Source: Shinella sp. (GTDB lineage: Bacteria > Pseudomonadota > Alphaproteobacteria > Rhizobiales > Rhizobiaceae). Taken from it: 58,114 nt of DNA. Positions 8,348-17,054 of this stretch are shown here, piece by piece. The position numbers and the translations under genes were made by a program. The stretch is taken from NCBI GenBank assembly GCA_003248775.1, contig QFQX01000027.1:1-58114 (forward strand), written 5' to 3'. The notes beneath the pieces were generated by a model. The model was not told the origin of the DNA, made no database searches, and saw only the letters and a program-made list of their open reading frames with translations. Each line of letters begins with the position of its first letter. Within the stretch, counting starts at the first letter, position 1.

Positions 8348-8567
8348 ACACTTGTCCAACGTGAACTTTACGACCCAGCCTGCAACATCAAGGGCAACGT
8401 ATCGATCAATACGGACAAGCGCATCTTTCACGTACCGGGCCGGGAGAATTACTGGAAAACCCGAAGCCGCTATCAACACGGTGAACGCTGGTTCTGTTCC
8501 GAGGAGGCTGTCTGGGTAGCGGAGTGGGAAAGGCCAGACGATGAATGCGACAGCGGTCGGGGTCTAC
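8348..8567 (+). pseudogene. 5'-truncated gene fragment (nuclease/excalibur-like C-terminus)
   Basis: Starting immediately after the repeat, the frame through 8369 reads YDPACNIKGNVSINTDKR, then HVPGRENYWKTRSRY, then GERWFCSEEA and WVAEWERP. This pattern (CNIKGN, HVPG, ERWFC-EA) is the C-terminal segment I know from small secreted nuclease-like proteins of rhizobia. No start codon or N-terminal domain is present: a TAA lies at 8345-8347, right at the repeat edge. The frame then runs into the 3' end of the convergent GGDEF gene. The gene seems to have been cut by the rearrangement that left the repeat. Confidence 0.6.
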
Positions 8568-10366
8568 CGATGAGCCAAAGGAGCCAGATCCACGGTCTGT
8601 TCGCGGCCGGGGCGGACGCGGTTGCGACCTTCTTCTTTGGCCCTGAGCAAAGAAGCATCGGCGCGGCTGACCAGCGTAGACCAAGGACCTTCGGCAGGCG
8701 ATTGCGCCACGCCGATTGACATGGTGATGCGCCCGAGTGGGCGGGCGCGATGACTGAGCGGAGCATCGGCCACCGCGGCGCGGATGCCTTCCGCGAGATC
8801 GAGTGCCTGCTCCATCTCCATACCGGGGCAAAGCACGGTGAACTCCTCCCCGCCGAAGCGGAACACCTTGCCGCGATCTGACACACTTTCGCGAACGATT
8901 TGCGCCACGTGCTGCATGACCATGTCGCCGGCGTCATGACCGAACTCGTCGTTGAAGCGCTTGAAATGGTCGATATCGAGCATCATGCAGGCAAGCCCTG
9001 CGCCCTGCCCGTCCGCGAACCGGTTCAACATCTCATCCAGCGAGCGCCGATTGAGAAGGCCGGTCAGCGGATCACGGATCGCCATGTCTGTCAGGCGCTC
9101 GCGCAGTTCCAGATTGGCGATGGCAAGTGCTACGTTTTCCGCGATCAATTCCAGATAGAGACGGGAAATATCCGCGGAGGAGCCTGCGCCGTCCACTTCC
9201 TCGAAATAGAGGAGACCGATGGTATCGCCGAGCGCCGAAAGCGGAACGCAAAGCGTCTCCTGTTCCCCCTCGCGCAAATGCTTGCACTGGGCGTCGCCCC
9301 CGTGCGCATCGCTCACATGGGGATGGCCACGGCGCAGCGCCCAGCAATCTGAAAGTTCGAACTGGTCCTCGCAGCGCTTCGGCTCCAGCCAGGAGGCATC
9401 GACCCGCAACGTCGTGCGCCGGTCGTTGAGCAGCAGCAGATGACCGGCAAGCCTCGGAAAGATCTGCGGCATGAAGCGGGTCAGCATCTCCGCCACCTCC
9501 CCGCGCGTCTGGCAGGCCTGCAGTCGATGCATCATCTGCAGGATCAGGTCTTTGGTCTGCTGCTCCGCGCGCCGCGCCGCATCGAGGCGTTCCCGCTCCA
9601 GCCCGTTCTCGCGGAAGACCGCGAGCGCATTGTTCATTTCGCTGATTTCGTCATGCCGGCTATCCTGTAAAACCTCGACCTCGTAATCCTGCCGCGCCAG
9701 CCGCCGCACGACAGCGGCCATCTTGACGAGTGGCATAGCCACCCTCCGTCGCAGCACGAAGTAGAGCACCCCGAGGAAAAGCGCCGCCGTCGCGCCCAGC
9801 AGGATGCGCGCGATCAGGCCGAAGAAATCGGCACGGAACTGCGCGTCGTGCACGGCGGAAAGGGTGCGGTTTGCCGTATCCTTGCGGAAGGTCTCGACAT
9901 TCGCCATGAAGCGCGAGTGGATCTGCACATGCTCGGTGCCGAAAAGGGTGTCGCGCGCCTTTTGCACATCACCTTGCTGGTAGGTCTGGATGGCTTTCCG
10001 CTCGATCGTATCCAGAACGTCCGCATCCCGCCGTATGGAATTCAGCAGATCGATTTCCTGCTGCGACGGATCGAGCGAGCGGATCGCGGTGATCGTTCCT
10101 TCCAGCCGTTTTTCCTCCGCCTCATCGGTCGCAAAGGACACCAGGCGGCGCTCCTCGCCGCTCATCACGTAAAGCCGGGCGTCATTAGTGCGCTCGTCCG
10201 CGCCGAGCGCCAATTCCTCCGCAAGACTGTCGAGCGAAAGATGGTGCTCCACCGCCACCCTCTCGAGATCCGCACTGTGGGACGAAACAATGAAAGCCGC
10301 TGCGGACACGCCGGTGAAGACAAGCGTCAGGCCATAGGCCCAGTTGGTGATTTCATGAATACGCAT
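8564..10366 (-). CDS. Membrane GAF-GGDEF diguanylate cyclase
   Basis: A 600-residue protein predicted to make cyclic di-GMP from two GTP. Order: membrane helix (about residues 10-30), periplasmic four-helix-type sensor (30-175), second membrane helix (about 190-210), HAMP linker, a GAF-like domain (about 280-430) and a GGDEF domain with the active motif GGEEF at residue 505. The RxxD inhibitory site expected nine residues before the motif is absent (S-D-R-G there), so product inhibition may be lost. The start at 10366 has AGAGG seven bases upstream; an in-frame ATG at 10435 would add 23 polar residues ahead of the membrane helix and is less likely. Confidence 0.88.
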   Translation of the reverse strand: MRIHEITNWAYGLTLVFTGVSAAAFIVSSHSADLERVAVEHHLSLDSLAEELALGADERTNDARLYVMSGEERRLVSFATDEAEEKRLEGTITAIRSLDPSQQEIDLLNSIRRDADVLDTIERKAIQTYQQGDVQKARDTLFGTEHVQIHSRFMANVETFRKDTANRTLSAVHDAQFRADFFGLIARILLGATAALFLGVLYFVLRRRVAMPLVKMAAVVRRLARQDYEVEVLQDSRHDEISEMNNALAVFRENGLERERLDAARRAEQQTKDLILQMMHRLQACQTRGEVAEMLTRFMPQIFPRLAGHLLLLNDRRTTLRVDASWLEPKRCEDQFELSDCWALRRGHPHVSDAHGGDAQCKHLREGEQETLCVPLSALGDTIGLLYFEEVDGAGSSADISRLYLELIAENVALAIANLELRERLTDMAIRDPLTGLLNRRSLDEMLNRFADGQGAGLACMMLDIDHFKRFNDEFGHDAGDMVMQHVAQIVRESVSDRGKVFRFGGEEFTVLCPGMEMEQALDLAEGIRAAVADAPLSHRARPLGRITMSIGVAQSPAEGPWSTLVSRADASLLRAKEEGRNRVRPGREQTVDLAPLAHR

Positions 10367-10791
10367 GAAAGCCTCTCGCTTCGCAAACTTGAGCGGCCCA
10401 CGCGATGCCGCGTTGCCCCTGATCGACGGCGCCATTCTTCGAAACGGTTACCCCGATCGCCGGAGAGAAAAGCCATCGACACCATCCGTCCCCGGCGAAA
10501 TTCCCACTGTAACTCTCTGACCTATATCAGGATTCGGCGGCAAGCCGATGCGACCGTAAGTCATCATCATCTATCGCAGGGCAAGTATGAAGGAAAGGCC
10601 CTTCCCGTGTCGCGAAGGATCCCTGAACTTTGTAAAGAGAATGCAAATCCGAACGGGTTCGGCAGGGTTGGTGTTAACCGGGACTTTTCCGCTGCGTTGA
10701 CACAGACAGAAGAAGCACGCAACGCCGCACATCACAGGAGAAGCGCGGCGTTGCAGTAAACGTGAGGCGTGCCGGACGAGGTGCCAGGCAA
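10367..10791. other. Intergenic stretch with one hairpin
   Basis: These 425 bases lie between the cyclase start and the end of the Liv-type operon. The only clear structure is the stem GCAACGCCGC (10719-10728) with GCGGCGTTGC (10745-10754). It lies just beyond the last gene of that operon and is probably its transcription end, although no T run follows on the minus strand. The cyclase promoter must also be here, but no strong -35/-10 pair stood out. Confidence 0.5.
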
Positions 10792-11508
10792 TCAGTGAAG
10801 ACCGCCGACGCCCAGCAGTTCCTCGACCGCCTGCTTGTCGGCGGAGAGTTCTACGGGCGTGCCGCGCCAGGCGATACGGCCGCGTTCCATGATGATGACG
10901 TGATCGGCGAAATCGAGTGCGCTCTGGATGCGCTGCTCAACCAGCAGAATGGTCATGTCGCCGGTCTGCGCAAGCCGCGAGAAGGCGGCCATCAGCTCTT
11001 CGCAGATGACGGGCGCCAGACCTTCCAGCGGTTCGTCGAGCAACAGCACGGTCGGCTGACCGAGAATGGTGCGCGCGGTCGAAAGCATCTGCTGCTCGCC
11101 GCCCGAAAGCTGCGAGCCGAGGTTCCGGCGGCGCTCCTTGAGGCGCGGGAACATCGCATAGGCTTCCTCGAGCGCGTCCTTGGAACGTCCCTTGAGGCCG
11201 ACGAAGAGGTTCTCTTCCACAGTCAGCGTCGGGAAAATGTCGCGCGTTTGCGGTACGTAGCCAAGGCCCGCAATCGCGCGTGCAGCACTCGGCAGCGCTG
11301 CAATGTCGCGTTCGCCAAGACGGATCTCGCCGCCATAACACTTCGTCTGGCCGGCGAGCGTGGCAAACAGGCTTGTCTTGCCCATGCCGTTGCGGCCGAG
11401 AACCGCCAGGCGCGAGCCGGCGGCAACGGAAAAGGACACATCTTCGATCACCCGCGTCGGGCCATAGCCCGAGCTCAGGTTGCGGATTTCAAGCGGCGCT
11501 GCCGGCAT
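10792..11508 (-). CDS. Branched-chain-amino-acid-type ABC ATPase, LivF class
   Basis: A 238-residue ATPase with Walker A LGRNGMGKTSL, signature LSGGEQQMLSTARTI, Walker B VLLLDEPLEGLAP and switch histidine replaced by Q (LLVEQRI), as is normal for LivF. The start at 11508 (MPAAPLEIRNLSSGYG) has GGGAG eight bases upstream and overlaps the end of the LivG-type gene by 20 bp; the in-frame start at 11541 is longer than the family norm. Last gene of a five-gene importer operon read right to left. Confidence 0.9.
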   Translation of the reverse strand: MPAAPLEIRNLSSGYGPTRVIEDVSFSVAAGSRLAVLGRNGMGKTSLFATLAGQTKCYGGEIRLGERDIAALPSAARAIAGLGYVPQTRDIFPTLTVEENLFVGLKGRSKDALEEAYAMFPRLKERRRNLGSQLSGGEQQMLSTARTILGQPTVLLLDEPLEGLAPVICEELMAAFSRLAQTGDMTILLVEQRIQSALDFADHVIIMERGRIAWRGTPVELSADKQAVEELLGVGGLH

Positions 11509-12253
11509 TGGCGTAGCTCCCCAGATAGGCTTCACGGACACGGGCGTCGTTGGTCACGTCGGACGGCGAGCCGTCGAAGATCACCGTACCTGCCGCCAGC
11601 ACGACGACGCGCTTGGCGAACCGGAAGACGAGGTCCATGTCATGTTCGATCATCAGCACGGCGAGATCCGCCGGCAGTTTTTCCAGCGCCTGCTCGATAC
11701 GGCCCGTATCGCTCTGCGGCACACCTGCCGCCGGTTCGTCGAGCAGCAGCACCTTGGGCTTGAGGGCAAGGGCGAGCGCGATTTCGAGAAGCCGCTGCTG
11801 GCCATAGGCGATCTCGCTCACCCGGCTCCGGGCAAGTTCCGTCAGGCCGAGTGTGCCGAGGATGTCGTAGGTTTCCTCCATCACCTCGCGCATGCCGGCA
11901 TGGCTGCCGAACATGCGGCCGGACTTGCCCTCCCGCTGAAGCACGGCGAGCGACACATGCTCTTCCGGCGTCATGTCGTAGAACAGTCGGGTCACCTGGA
12001 AGGAGCGCACGAGGCCACGACGCACACGCTGCATGGAGTTGAGCGCGGTCACATCCTCTCCAGCCAGCTTCACGCTGCCCGAGGACGGCTTCAGATTGCC
12101 CGTCACCAAATTGACGAAAGTGGTCTTGCCGGCGCCATTGGGACCGATCAGGGCGATACGGTCGCCCTTGGCCATGGAGATCGACACGTCATTGGTGACG
12201 ACGAGACCGCCGAAGTTGCGGCGCAACTGCTGGACTTCGAATATCGCGCTCAT
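11489..12253 (-). CDS. Branched-chain-amino-acid-type ABC ATPase, LivG class
   Basis: A 254-residue ATPase with Walker A IGPNGAGKTTFVN, signature EIAYGQQRLLEIALAL and Walker B VLLLDEPAAGVPQ, followed by MIEHDMDLVF. The YGQ signature and H loop are usual for LivG. It overlaps the preceding permease gene by four bases (ATGA, 12250-12253) and the following ATPase gene by 20, so translation is coupled. It would power uptake together with the LivF-class protein. Confidence 0.9.
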   Translation of the reverse strand: MSAIFEVQQLRRNFGGLVVTNDVSISMAKGDRIALIGPNGAGKTTFVNLVTGNLKPSSGSVKLAGEDVTALNSMQRVRRGLVRSFQVTRLFYDMTPEEHVSLAVLQREGKSGRMFGSHAGMREVMEETYDILGTLGLTELARSRVSEIAYGQQRLLEIALALALKPKVLLLDEPAAGVPQSDTGRIEQALEKLPADLAVLMIEHDMDLVFRFAKRVVVLAAGTVIFDGSPSDVTNDARVREAYLGSYANAGSAA

Positions 12254-13257
12254 GCGCTACGCCCCTTGCGGCGGCTGAACAGATGCTGCGCGGTGCCGTA
12301 AAGGCCGCGGGGCGCAAACAGCACGACCGCGATCAGCAACGCGCCGACCATGGTCAGCCAGTGGAACGGATTGGCCGCGGAAACGAGGTCCTCGAACCAC
12401 ATGAAGGTGACGGTGCCGATCAGCGCGCCGAACAGCGAACCCGTTCCGCCGAGAACCAGCATGACGAGGGCTTCGGCAGAGAGCGTGAAGCTGAGGCTGT
12501 CGAGGCCGACGACCTGCGTGGAGATCGCGTTGAGAGCGCCTCCCACACCGGCCACCATGCCAGAGATCACATACATCTTCAGAAGCGTCGAGTTGACCGA
12601 GGCACCCATCGCGTGAACACGGATTGGATCCTCCTTGATACCCCGACAGAGCATGCCAAAGGGCGAACGCACCAGCATGCGCAGCAGCACGAAGACCACC
12701 AGCAGCAGGACAACACCGTAGATATAGGCTGTCTGACCCCAGAGATCGAACTCGAACATGCCGAGAAGCGCATCCGGCATGATGTCGGCAAGACCGTCGC
12801 TGCCGCCCGTCCAGCCGGACGCCTTGTTGGCAGCTTCATGGAAGAGGTGGATGACGGCAATCGACAGTACCAGTTGCGACAGCCCGTGGGCGCGAAGCAC
12901 GATGGCACCGGAAACAAGGCCGGCGACCGCACCGGCGGCAGCGCCGATCAGCGTCATCGTCAACGGCTCGGTAATGCCGAAATGGGCAGCCGCGATTCCG
13001 GCGCCATAGGCGCCCGCCCCGAACAGGGCCGCATGACCGAGGGTGGCGACGCCACAGTAACCGGTGACGAGATCGATCGACAGCACCAGAAGTGCCGTGG
13101 CGATGATGCGCGTCAGAAGCGCCAGATTGCTGGGGAAGAGGAAGTAGCCGATGATGGCGACGACGATGATCGCCGCCACGCCGACGAGACCGCCGATTTC
13201 CATCTTTCTGCGGGGCACCGCACCGGCAAGATTGGTTTCGTTCATGAGGACCGCCAT
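12250..13257 (-). CDS. Branched-chain-amino-acid-type ABC permease, LivM class
   Basis: A 335-residue permease with about nine membrane spans and the LivM landmarks TGYCGVATLGHAALFGAGAYGAG near residue 60 and LGGTGSLFGALIG near 275. The start is placed at 13257 (MAVLMNETN), just after the LivH-class stop codon at 13260; a second ATG at 13245 lacks a ribosome site. A much longer open frame continues upstream but is only the shadow of the LivH gene. It ends in an ATGA overlap with the LivG-class gene. Confidence 0.88.
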   Translation of the reverse strand: MAVLMNETNLAGAVPRRKMEIGGLVGVAAIIVVAIIGYFLFPSNLALLTRIIATALLVLSIDLVTGYCGVATLGHAALFGAGAYGAGIAAAHFGITEPLTMTLIGAAAGAVAGLVSGAIVLRAHGLSQLVLSIAVIHLFHEAANKASGWTGGSDGLADIMPDALLGMFEFDLWGQTAYIYGVVLLLVVFVLLRMLVRSPFGMLCRGIKEDPIRVHAMGASVNSTLLKMYVISGMVAGVGGALNAISTQVVGLDSLSFTLSAEALVMLVLGGTGSLFGALIGTVTFMWFEDLVSAANPFHWLTMVGALLIAVVLFAPRGLYGTAQHLFSRRKGRSA

Positions 13258-13259
13258 TT

Positions 13260-14123
13260 TCACTTGAGCCTTCCGGCGAGGCCGCGGGGGAACAGGGTGA
13301 CCACCACGATGACGGCCAGGTAGAAGAAGAACTCGCCATATTCCGGCGCGAGATAGCGTCCGGTCGTGTCGATGCCACCAAGCAGCAGACAGGCGGCAAG
13401 CGCACCGGGAATGGAGCCCGCGCCGCCGACCGACACAACGACCAGGAAGGTCACCATGTAGCGCAGCGCATAGTAAGGCTCGACCGGCATCAGCTCCGCG
13501 CCGACGACGCCACCGAAGGCGGCAAGACCGATCGCCACCGCAAACGAGATCGCATAGACTACCTCGGTCCGTACGCCGAGAGCGGCAGCCATGGCAGCAT
13601 TGTCGACCGAGGCGCGCAGCTTCACGCCGAAGGCCGTGCGTTCGATCAGGAACCAGAGTGCGCCGGCAACAGCAAGACCGCAAACGATCGCGAAGATGCG
13701 GTGCGCGCCGATGGAGCGGAAGCCGATATCGACGGAACCCTTCAGCTGGTCGGGGAGCGGAATGGTCTTCAGCGTCGGCCCGAAGGCGAAGTTTGCGATA
13801 CCGATCACGCAGAAGGTGATGCCGATGGTCATCAGCACCTGGGTGAGCTGCGGCGAACCGTAGATCCGGCGATAGAGAAGCCGTTCCAGCGGAATGGCGA
13901 TCAGCACCGTTCCGATGACCGCGACAAAGATCGCACCGACATAACCGATGCCGAAGTGCTGTGCCGCATAAGAGGCGAAATAGCCACCGATCATGGCAAA
14001 GGCGCCGTGAGCCAGATTGACGACACGCATCAGGCCCATGGTCACCGAAAGACCGATCGAAATGACGAACAGCACCATGCCATAGGCGAGCGCATCGACG
14101 GCTATGCTGAACATGGTTTGCAT
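13260..14123 (-). CDS. Branched-chain-amino-acid-type ABC permease, LivH class
   Basis: A 287-residue permease, about eight membrane spans, with the family segments IGLSVTMGLMRVVNLAHGAFAMIGGY near residue 25 and VVVSVGGAGSIPGALAA near 225. The ATG at 14123 is preferred because AGGAA stands eight bases before it; starts further upstream add a basic stretch not typical of LivH. It follows the binding-protein gene after 196 bp that hold two hairpins. Confidence 0.9.
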   Translation of the reverse strand: MQTMFSIAVDALAYGMVLFVISIGLSVTMGLMRVVNLAHGAFAMIGGYFASYAAQHFGIGYVGAIFVAVIGTVLIAIPLERLLYRRIYGSPQLTQVLMTIGITFCVIGIANFAFGPTLKTIPLPDQLKGSVDIGFRSIGAHRIFAIVCGLAVAGALWFLIERTAFGVKLRASVDNAAMAAALGVRTEVVYAISFAVAIGLAAFGGVVGAELMPVEPYYALRYMVTFLVVVSVGGAGSIPGALAACLLLGGIDTTGRYLAPEYGEFFFYLAVIVVVTLFPRGLAGRLK

Positions 14124-14240
14124 TGTTTGGTTCCTGTCTTTTGGCCTTGCGCATCCGCTCGATGCGCCGGCGGCCGTCACCTTGTAAATCCCGCTCTCAG
14201 GTCGGGTCGGTCATGCGCCGGCGCTCTGGCGGGATATTGC

Positions 14241-14302
14241 GGCCCACACGGAGTGGGCCACTCGGGCAGTCCGCTGAAGCTCTCTTCGACGGACTGTCCT
14301 CG
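14241..14302 (-). promoter_or_regulatory. Tandem hairpins between binding-protein and permease genes
   Basis: GGCCCAC (14241-14247) pairs with GTGGGCC (14253-14259), and CAGTCCG (about 14267-14273) with CGGACTG (about 14288-14297). No T run follows on the minus strand. They probably attenuate or protect the message so that the binding protein is made in excess over the membrane parts. Confidence 0.5.
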
Positions 14303-14319
14303 CATCGTGGTCCGCTGCG

Positions 14320-15492
14320 TTACTTCGCAGCGGCGAGACCCGGATCCTTCTGGTTTTCGAAGGTCTGGATTTCCTTGTTGTAATAGGTACCGTCGTCGGC
14401 CTTGGCGACTTCGCGCAGATATATGTTCTGCGTGATGTGGCGGCTTTCGGCATCGATGCTGACGGGGCCGCGCGGGCTGGTCCAGGAGAGACCCTTCACC
14501 GCTTCGACGGCTTTGGCGGCATCCTGCTCGCCACCCGTCGCCTCGATCATCTTGTAGACGACATACATGCCGTCATAGGCGCCGACTGCCGGGAAGGAGA
14601 GTTCCGCAGGATTGCCGATCGCCTTGCGGGCGGCCTCGACGAACACCTTGTTTTCTGGAGAATCATGCGCGACCGAGTAGTGGAAACCGGTCTGCATGCC
14701 GAGCGCCATGTCGCCGAGAGCCGGAAGATCCGATTCCTGCGTGAAGTCGCCCGGGCCGTAAAGCGGGGTGCCGGCAGCCTTCAGGCCATTTTCATTATAG
14801 GCCTTGACGAAGCCGAGCGTGGTCGGGCCGGACGGCAGGAAGGCGAACACGCCTTCAGCGCCGGAATCCTTGATGCGCTGCATGATCGGGCTGAAATCAT
14901 TGGTGGCAAGCGGCATGCGGATGGTCTCGACCACCGAACCGCCCAGCCCCTCGAAGCCGGTTTTGAAGGCGTTTTCAGCATCGATACCCGGGCCGTAGTC
15001 GCTGACCACCGAGATCATCTTCTTGATGCCCTTGTCGAAGGCGACCTTCGCCAGCGGGGTCGAGGTCTGCCAGGTCGTGAACGAGGTGCGAACGACGAGC
15101 GGGCTCTTGGTGACGATCGCCGAAGTCGCGGCGTTCATGACCACCATCGGCACATTGGCTTGCTTGAGAAGCGGCGTAACAGCCATGGCATCAGGCGTGA
15201 AATAGAAGCCGGCCAGATACTGCACGCCTTCCTTGACCACCAACTCCTGAGCCAATGCCTTCGACTGGGCCGGATCGGCCTGCGGCACGTCGCGATAGAC
15301 GACTTCGACGGTATCGTCTCCAACGGTATTGCCGTTCAGCGCCATATAGGCATCGATGCCGGCCTTGAAGTTTTTGCCCTGCAAGGCAAACGGCCCGGAA
15401 AACGGGCCGATGACACCCACCTTGATGGTGTCAGCATAGGCGGTACCGCTCATGAGAATGGCCGCAATAGCGGCGACAACCAACTTCTTCAT
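14320..15492 (-). CDS. Branched-chain-amino-acid-type periplasmic binding protein, LivJ/K class
   Basis: A 390-residue solute-binding protein. The signal peptide is MKKLVVAAIAAILMSGTAYA, and the mature protein opens with DTIKVGVIGPFSGPFALQGK, the type I periplasmic-binding fold. A strong ribosome site (GGGAGGAG) precedes the ATG at 15492; an open frame 66 bases longer ignores it. It is the first gene of the importer operon. This class takes amino acids, amides or aromatic acids; the pobA gene 2.4 kb away makes an aromatic acid conceivable, but nothing in the protein decides it. Confidence 0.88.
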   Translation of the reverse strand: MKKLVVAAIAAILMSGTAYADTIKVGVIGPFSGPFALQGKNFKAGIDAYMALNGNTVGDDTVEVVYRDVPQADPAQSKALAQELVVKEGVQYLAGFYFTPDAMAVTPLLKQANVPMVVMNAATSAIVTKSPLVVRTSFTTWQTSTPLAKVAFDKGIKKMISVVSDYGPGIDAENAFKTGFEGLGGSVVETIRMPLATNDFSPIMQRIKDSGAEGVFAFLPSGPTTLGFVKAYNENGLKAAGTPLYGPGDFTQESDLPALGDMALGMQTGFHYSVAHDSPENKVFVEAARKAIGNPAELSFPAVGAYDGMYVVYKMIEATGGEQDAAKAVEAVKGLSWTSPRGPVSIDAESRHITQNIYLREVAKADDGTYYNKEIQTFENQKDPGLAAAK

Positions 15493-15814
15493 CGAAACTC
15501 CTCCCTTGGCCGGCATCTGCTTATGCGTCCTCGCGCCGGCAAAAATGACCACTCCCATTGCTTAGGCGGAGCTGGCCACGATGTATAATAAAAAGCCTGA
15601 GCGAATTCATACCGAATTCATTATGAATTTTAGCCGAGTATGAAGCTTATCATGCCTGTCTGGGCAGCATTTTCCACAGGCAGCGACAGGGCAACACATA
15701 ACAATCCGGTGCGCAATGACCTGAAGCGCGCCTTTTGCCGCATAACCGCCCGCCCCTGTTGCCCGGAGCACAGCCTCACGGATAATAAGAAATGCTGACA
15801 AACGGAATCCGGAA
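15493..15814. promoter_or_regulatory. Divergent promoter region with AATTCAT palindrome
   Basis: This 322-bp region separates the importer operon (leftward) from the truncated-haemoglobin gene (rightward). AATTCAT occurs at 15604-15610 and again at 15615-15621, where it forms the perfect 15-bp palindrome AATTCATTATGAATT (15615-15629). The spacing of the direct copies is 11 bp, one helical turn. A regulator site is likely; which gene it serves is open. Confidence 0.5.
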
Positions 15815-16204
15815 ATGACCGAAGAGACGATTACACTCTATGAGGCAATCGGGGGCGACCCGACCGTGCGGGCGCTGGCCCATCGCTTTTACGAGCTGAT
15901 GGACAGCCTGCCCGAGGCCGCGCGCTGCCGCGCGATCCATCCGCCCGATCTCACCGGCAGCGAGGAAAAGCTCTACGAATATCTCACCGGCTATCTCGGC
16001 GGGCCACAGCTTTACATCGAGAAGCGCGGCCATCCCATGCTGAGACGCCGTCATTTCGTGGCGGAGATCGGCCCCGAGGAGCGCGACGAATGGCTCCTCT
16101 GCTTCCGCCGCGCCATGGAAGACACAATTTCCCACGAAAAGCTGCGCGCGATCATCTGGGATCCGGTCGAGCGGCTTGCCCACCACATGCAGAACAAGGA
16201 ATAG
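15815..16204 (+). CDS. Group II truncated haemoglobin
   Basis: A 129-residue haem protein of the trHbO type. TLYEAIGGDPTVRALAHRFYELMD carries the B10 tyrosine near residue 29. The GHPMLRRRHF segment holds the proximal F8 histidine, and the tryptophan of ERDEWLLCF near residue 92 corresponds to the G8 tryptophan diagnostic of group II. Such proteins bind O2 and NO and are linked to oxygen supply or to nitrosative and oxidative stress. The next gene follows after three bases. Confidence 0.9.
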   Translation: MTEETITLYEAIGGDPTVRALAHRFYELMDSLPEAARCRAIHPPDLTGSEEKLYEYLTGYLGGPQLYIEKRGHPMLRRRHFVAEIGPEERDEWLLCFRRAMEDTISHEKLRAIIWDPVERLAHHMQNKE

Positions 16205-16207
16205 ACC

Positions 16208-16585
16208 GTGCCGCAGAATTCCGAAGGATTGAACCGTCTGTTGCTGACGCTTGCGGGCCTTATAGGAGCTTCGGGAGTTGGTCTTGCCGCCGCGGCAACC
16301 CATACCGGCAGCGAAGGGCTGCTTGGGCCAGCATCCACCATGTGCCTTGTACACGCACCGGCCCTGCTGGCCCTGAGGCTGACCGGCAATCGCATCCCCA
16401 CGGCCACGGCCGCCGGCCTTGTGCTGGCGCTGGGGACCATTCTCTTTGCCGGCGATCTCGTCAGCAAACAGTTTCTCGGAACACGCCTCTTCCCGATGGC
16501 CGCGCCAACGGGCGGCATTCTGATGATGGTCGGCTGGCTGATCACCGCAGCCGGCGCGCTCTTCCGGCCGCGCGTGGGCGACTAA
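16208..16585 (+). CDS. DUF423-family small membrane protein
   Basis: A 125-residue protein with four predicted membrane helices, including LLLTLAGLIGASGVGLAAAA, FAGDLVSKQFLGT and the C-terminal GGILMMVGWLITAAGALF. This layout fits DUF423, a widespread family without an assigned function. It starts at a GTG three bases after the haemoglobin stop, so the two are co-transcribed. Confidence 0.8.
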   Translation: MPQNSEGLNRLLLTLAGLIGASGVGLAAAATHTGSEGLLGPASTMCLVHAPALLALRLTGNRIPTATAAGLVLALGTILFAGDLVSKQFLGTRLFPMAAPTGGILMMVGWLITAAGALFRPRVGD

Positions 16586-16617
16586 GCAATTCCGTTTTCG
16601 CCGGAAATACTCTTGCC

Positions 16618-17004
16618 TCAGGCCTGCGGCGGACCGAGACGACGGCCGAAGAGTAGAAGGTTGCCGTGCGGGTCACGGACATGAAACTTGTCTATCGGCC
16701 GGTCGAATTCATCGACATGGCGCGTGAGTTCCACGCCGCGCCTGTCGAAATCGTCAAACAGCTGCCAGACGTTCTCTGAGCGAAAGAAAACCGAGCTGCT
16801 TTCGCTGAGAGTCGGGTCCTGGCAATTCCAGAAATGCAACTCGAGACCATCGCGACGCACGCTCATATATTCTTCACAGAAGCCTTCGACGGCTTCGAAG
16901 CCTAGCTTCTCGACGTAAAACTGTCTTGTCTGGGAAAAATTGAGGGAGGGAAGAATCGGCAGGACATCGACCCGTGTGAAGTCGACAGGATTTTCCGCAT
17001 TCAT
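16618..17004 (-). CDS. VOC-superfamily protein (glyoxalase/bleomycin-resistance type)
   Basis: A 128-residue single-domain vicinal-oxygen-chelate fold protein: LPILPSLNFSQTRQFYVEKLGF at residues 15-36, LELHFWNCQDP in the middle, and KFHVRDPHGNLLLFGRRL near the end. The DPHGN-L-F tail and the W-Q-F-DDF helix are as in bleomycin-resistance-like members. The true substrate is unknown; the family covers glyoxalases, antibiotic-binding proteins and ring-cleaving dioxygenases. It stands alone, convergent with the DUF423 gene. Confidence 0.8.
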   Translation of the reverse strand: MNAENPVDFTRVDVLPILPSLNFSQTRQFYVEKLGFEAVEGFCEEYMSVRRDGLELHFWNCQDPTLSESSSVFFRSENVWQLFDDFDRRGVELTRHVDEFDRPIDKFHVRDPHGNLLLFGRRLGPPQA

Positions 17005-17054
17005 GCGTTAGGTTCCCGGTTTGGCTTCCCGCCGACGTCGTAACCCCTGGCCCT

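Noticed and set aside
13258..14154. Upstream extension of the LivM-class frame through the LivH gene
   Set aside because: The extension is arginine- and histidine-rich, overlaps LivH completely and lacks homology; start set at 13257.
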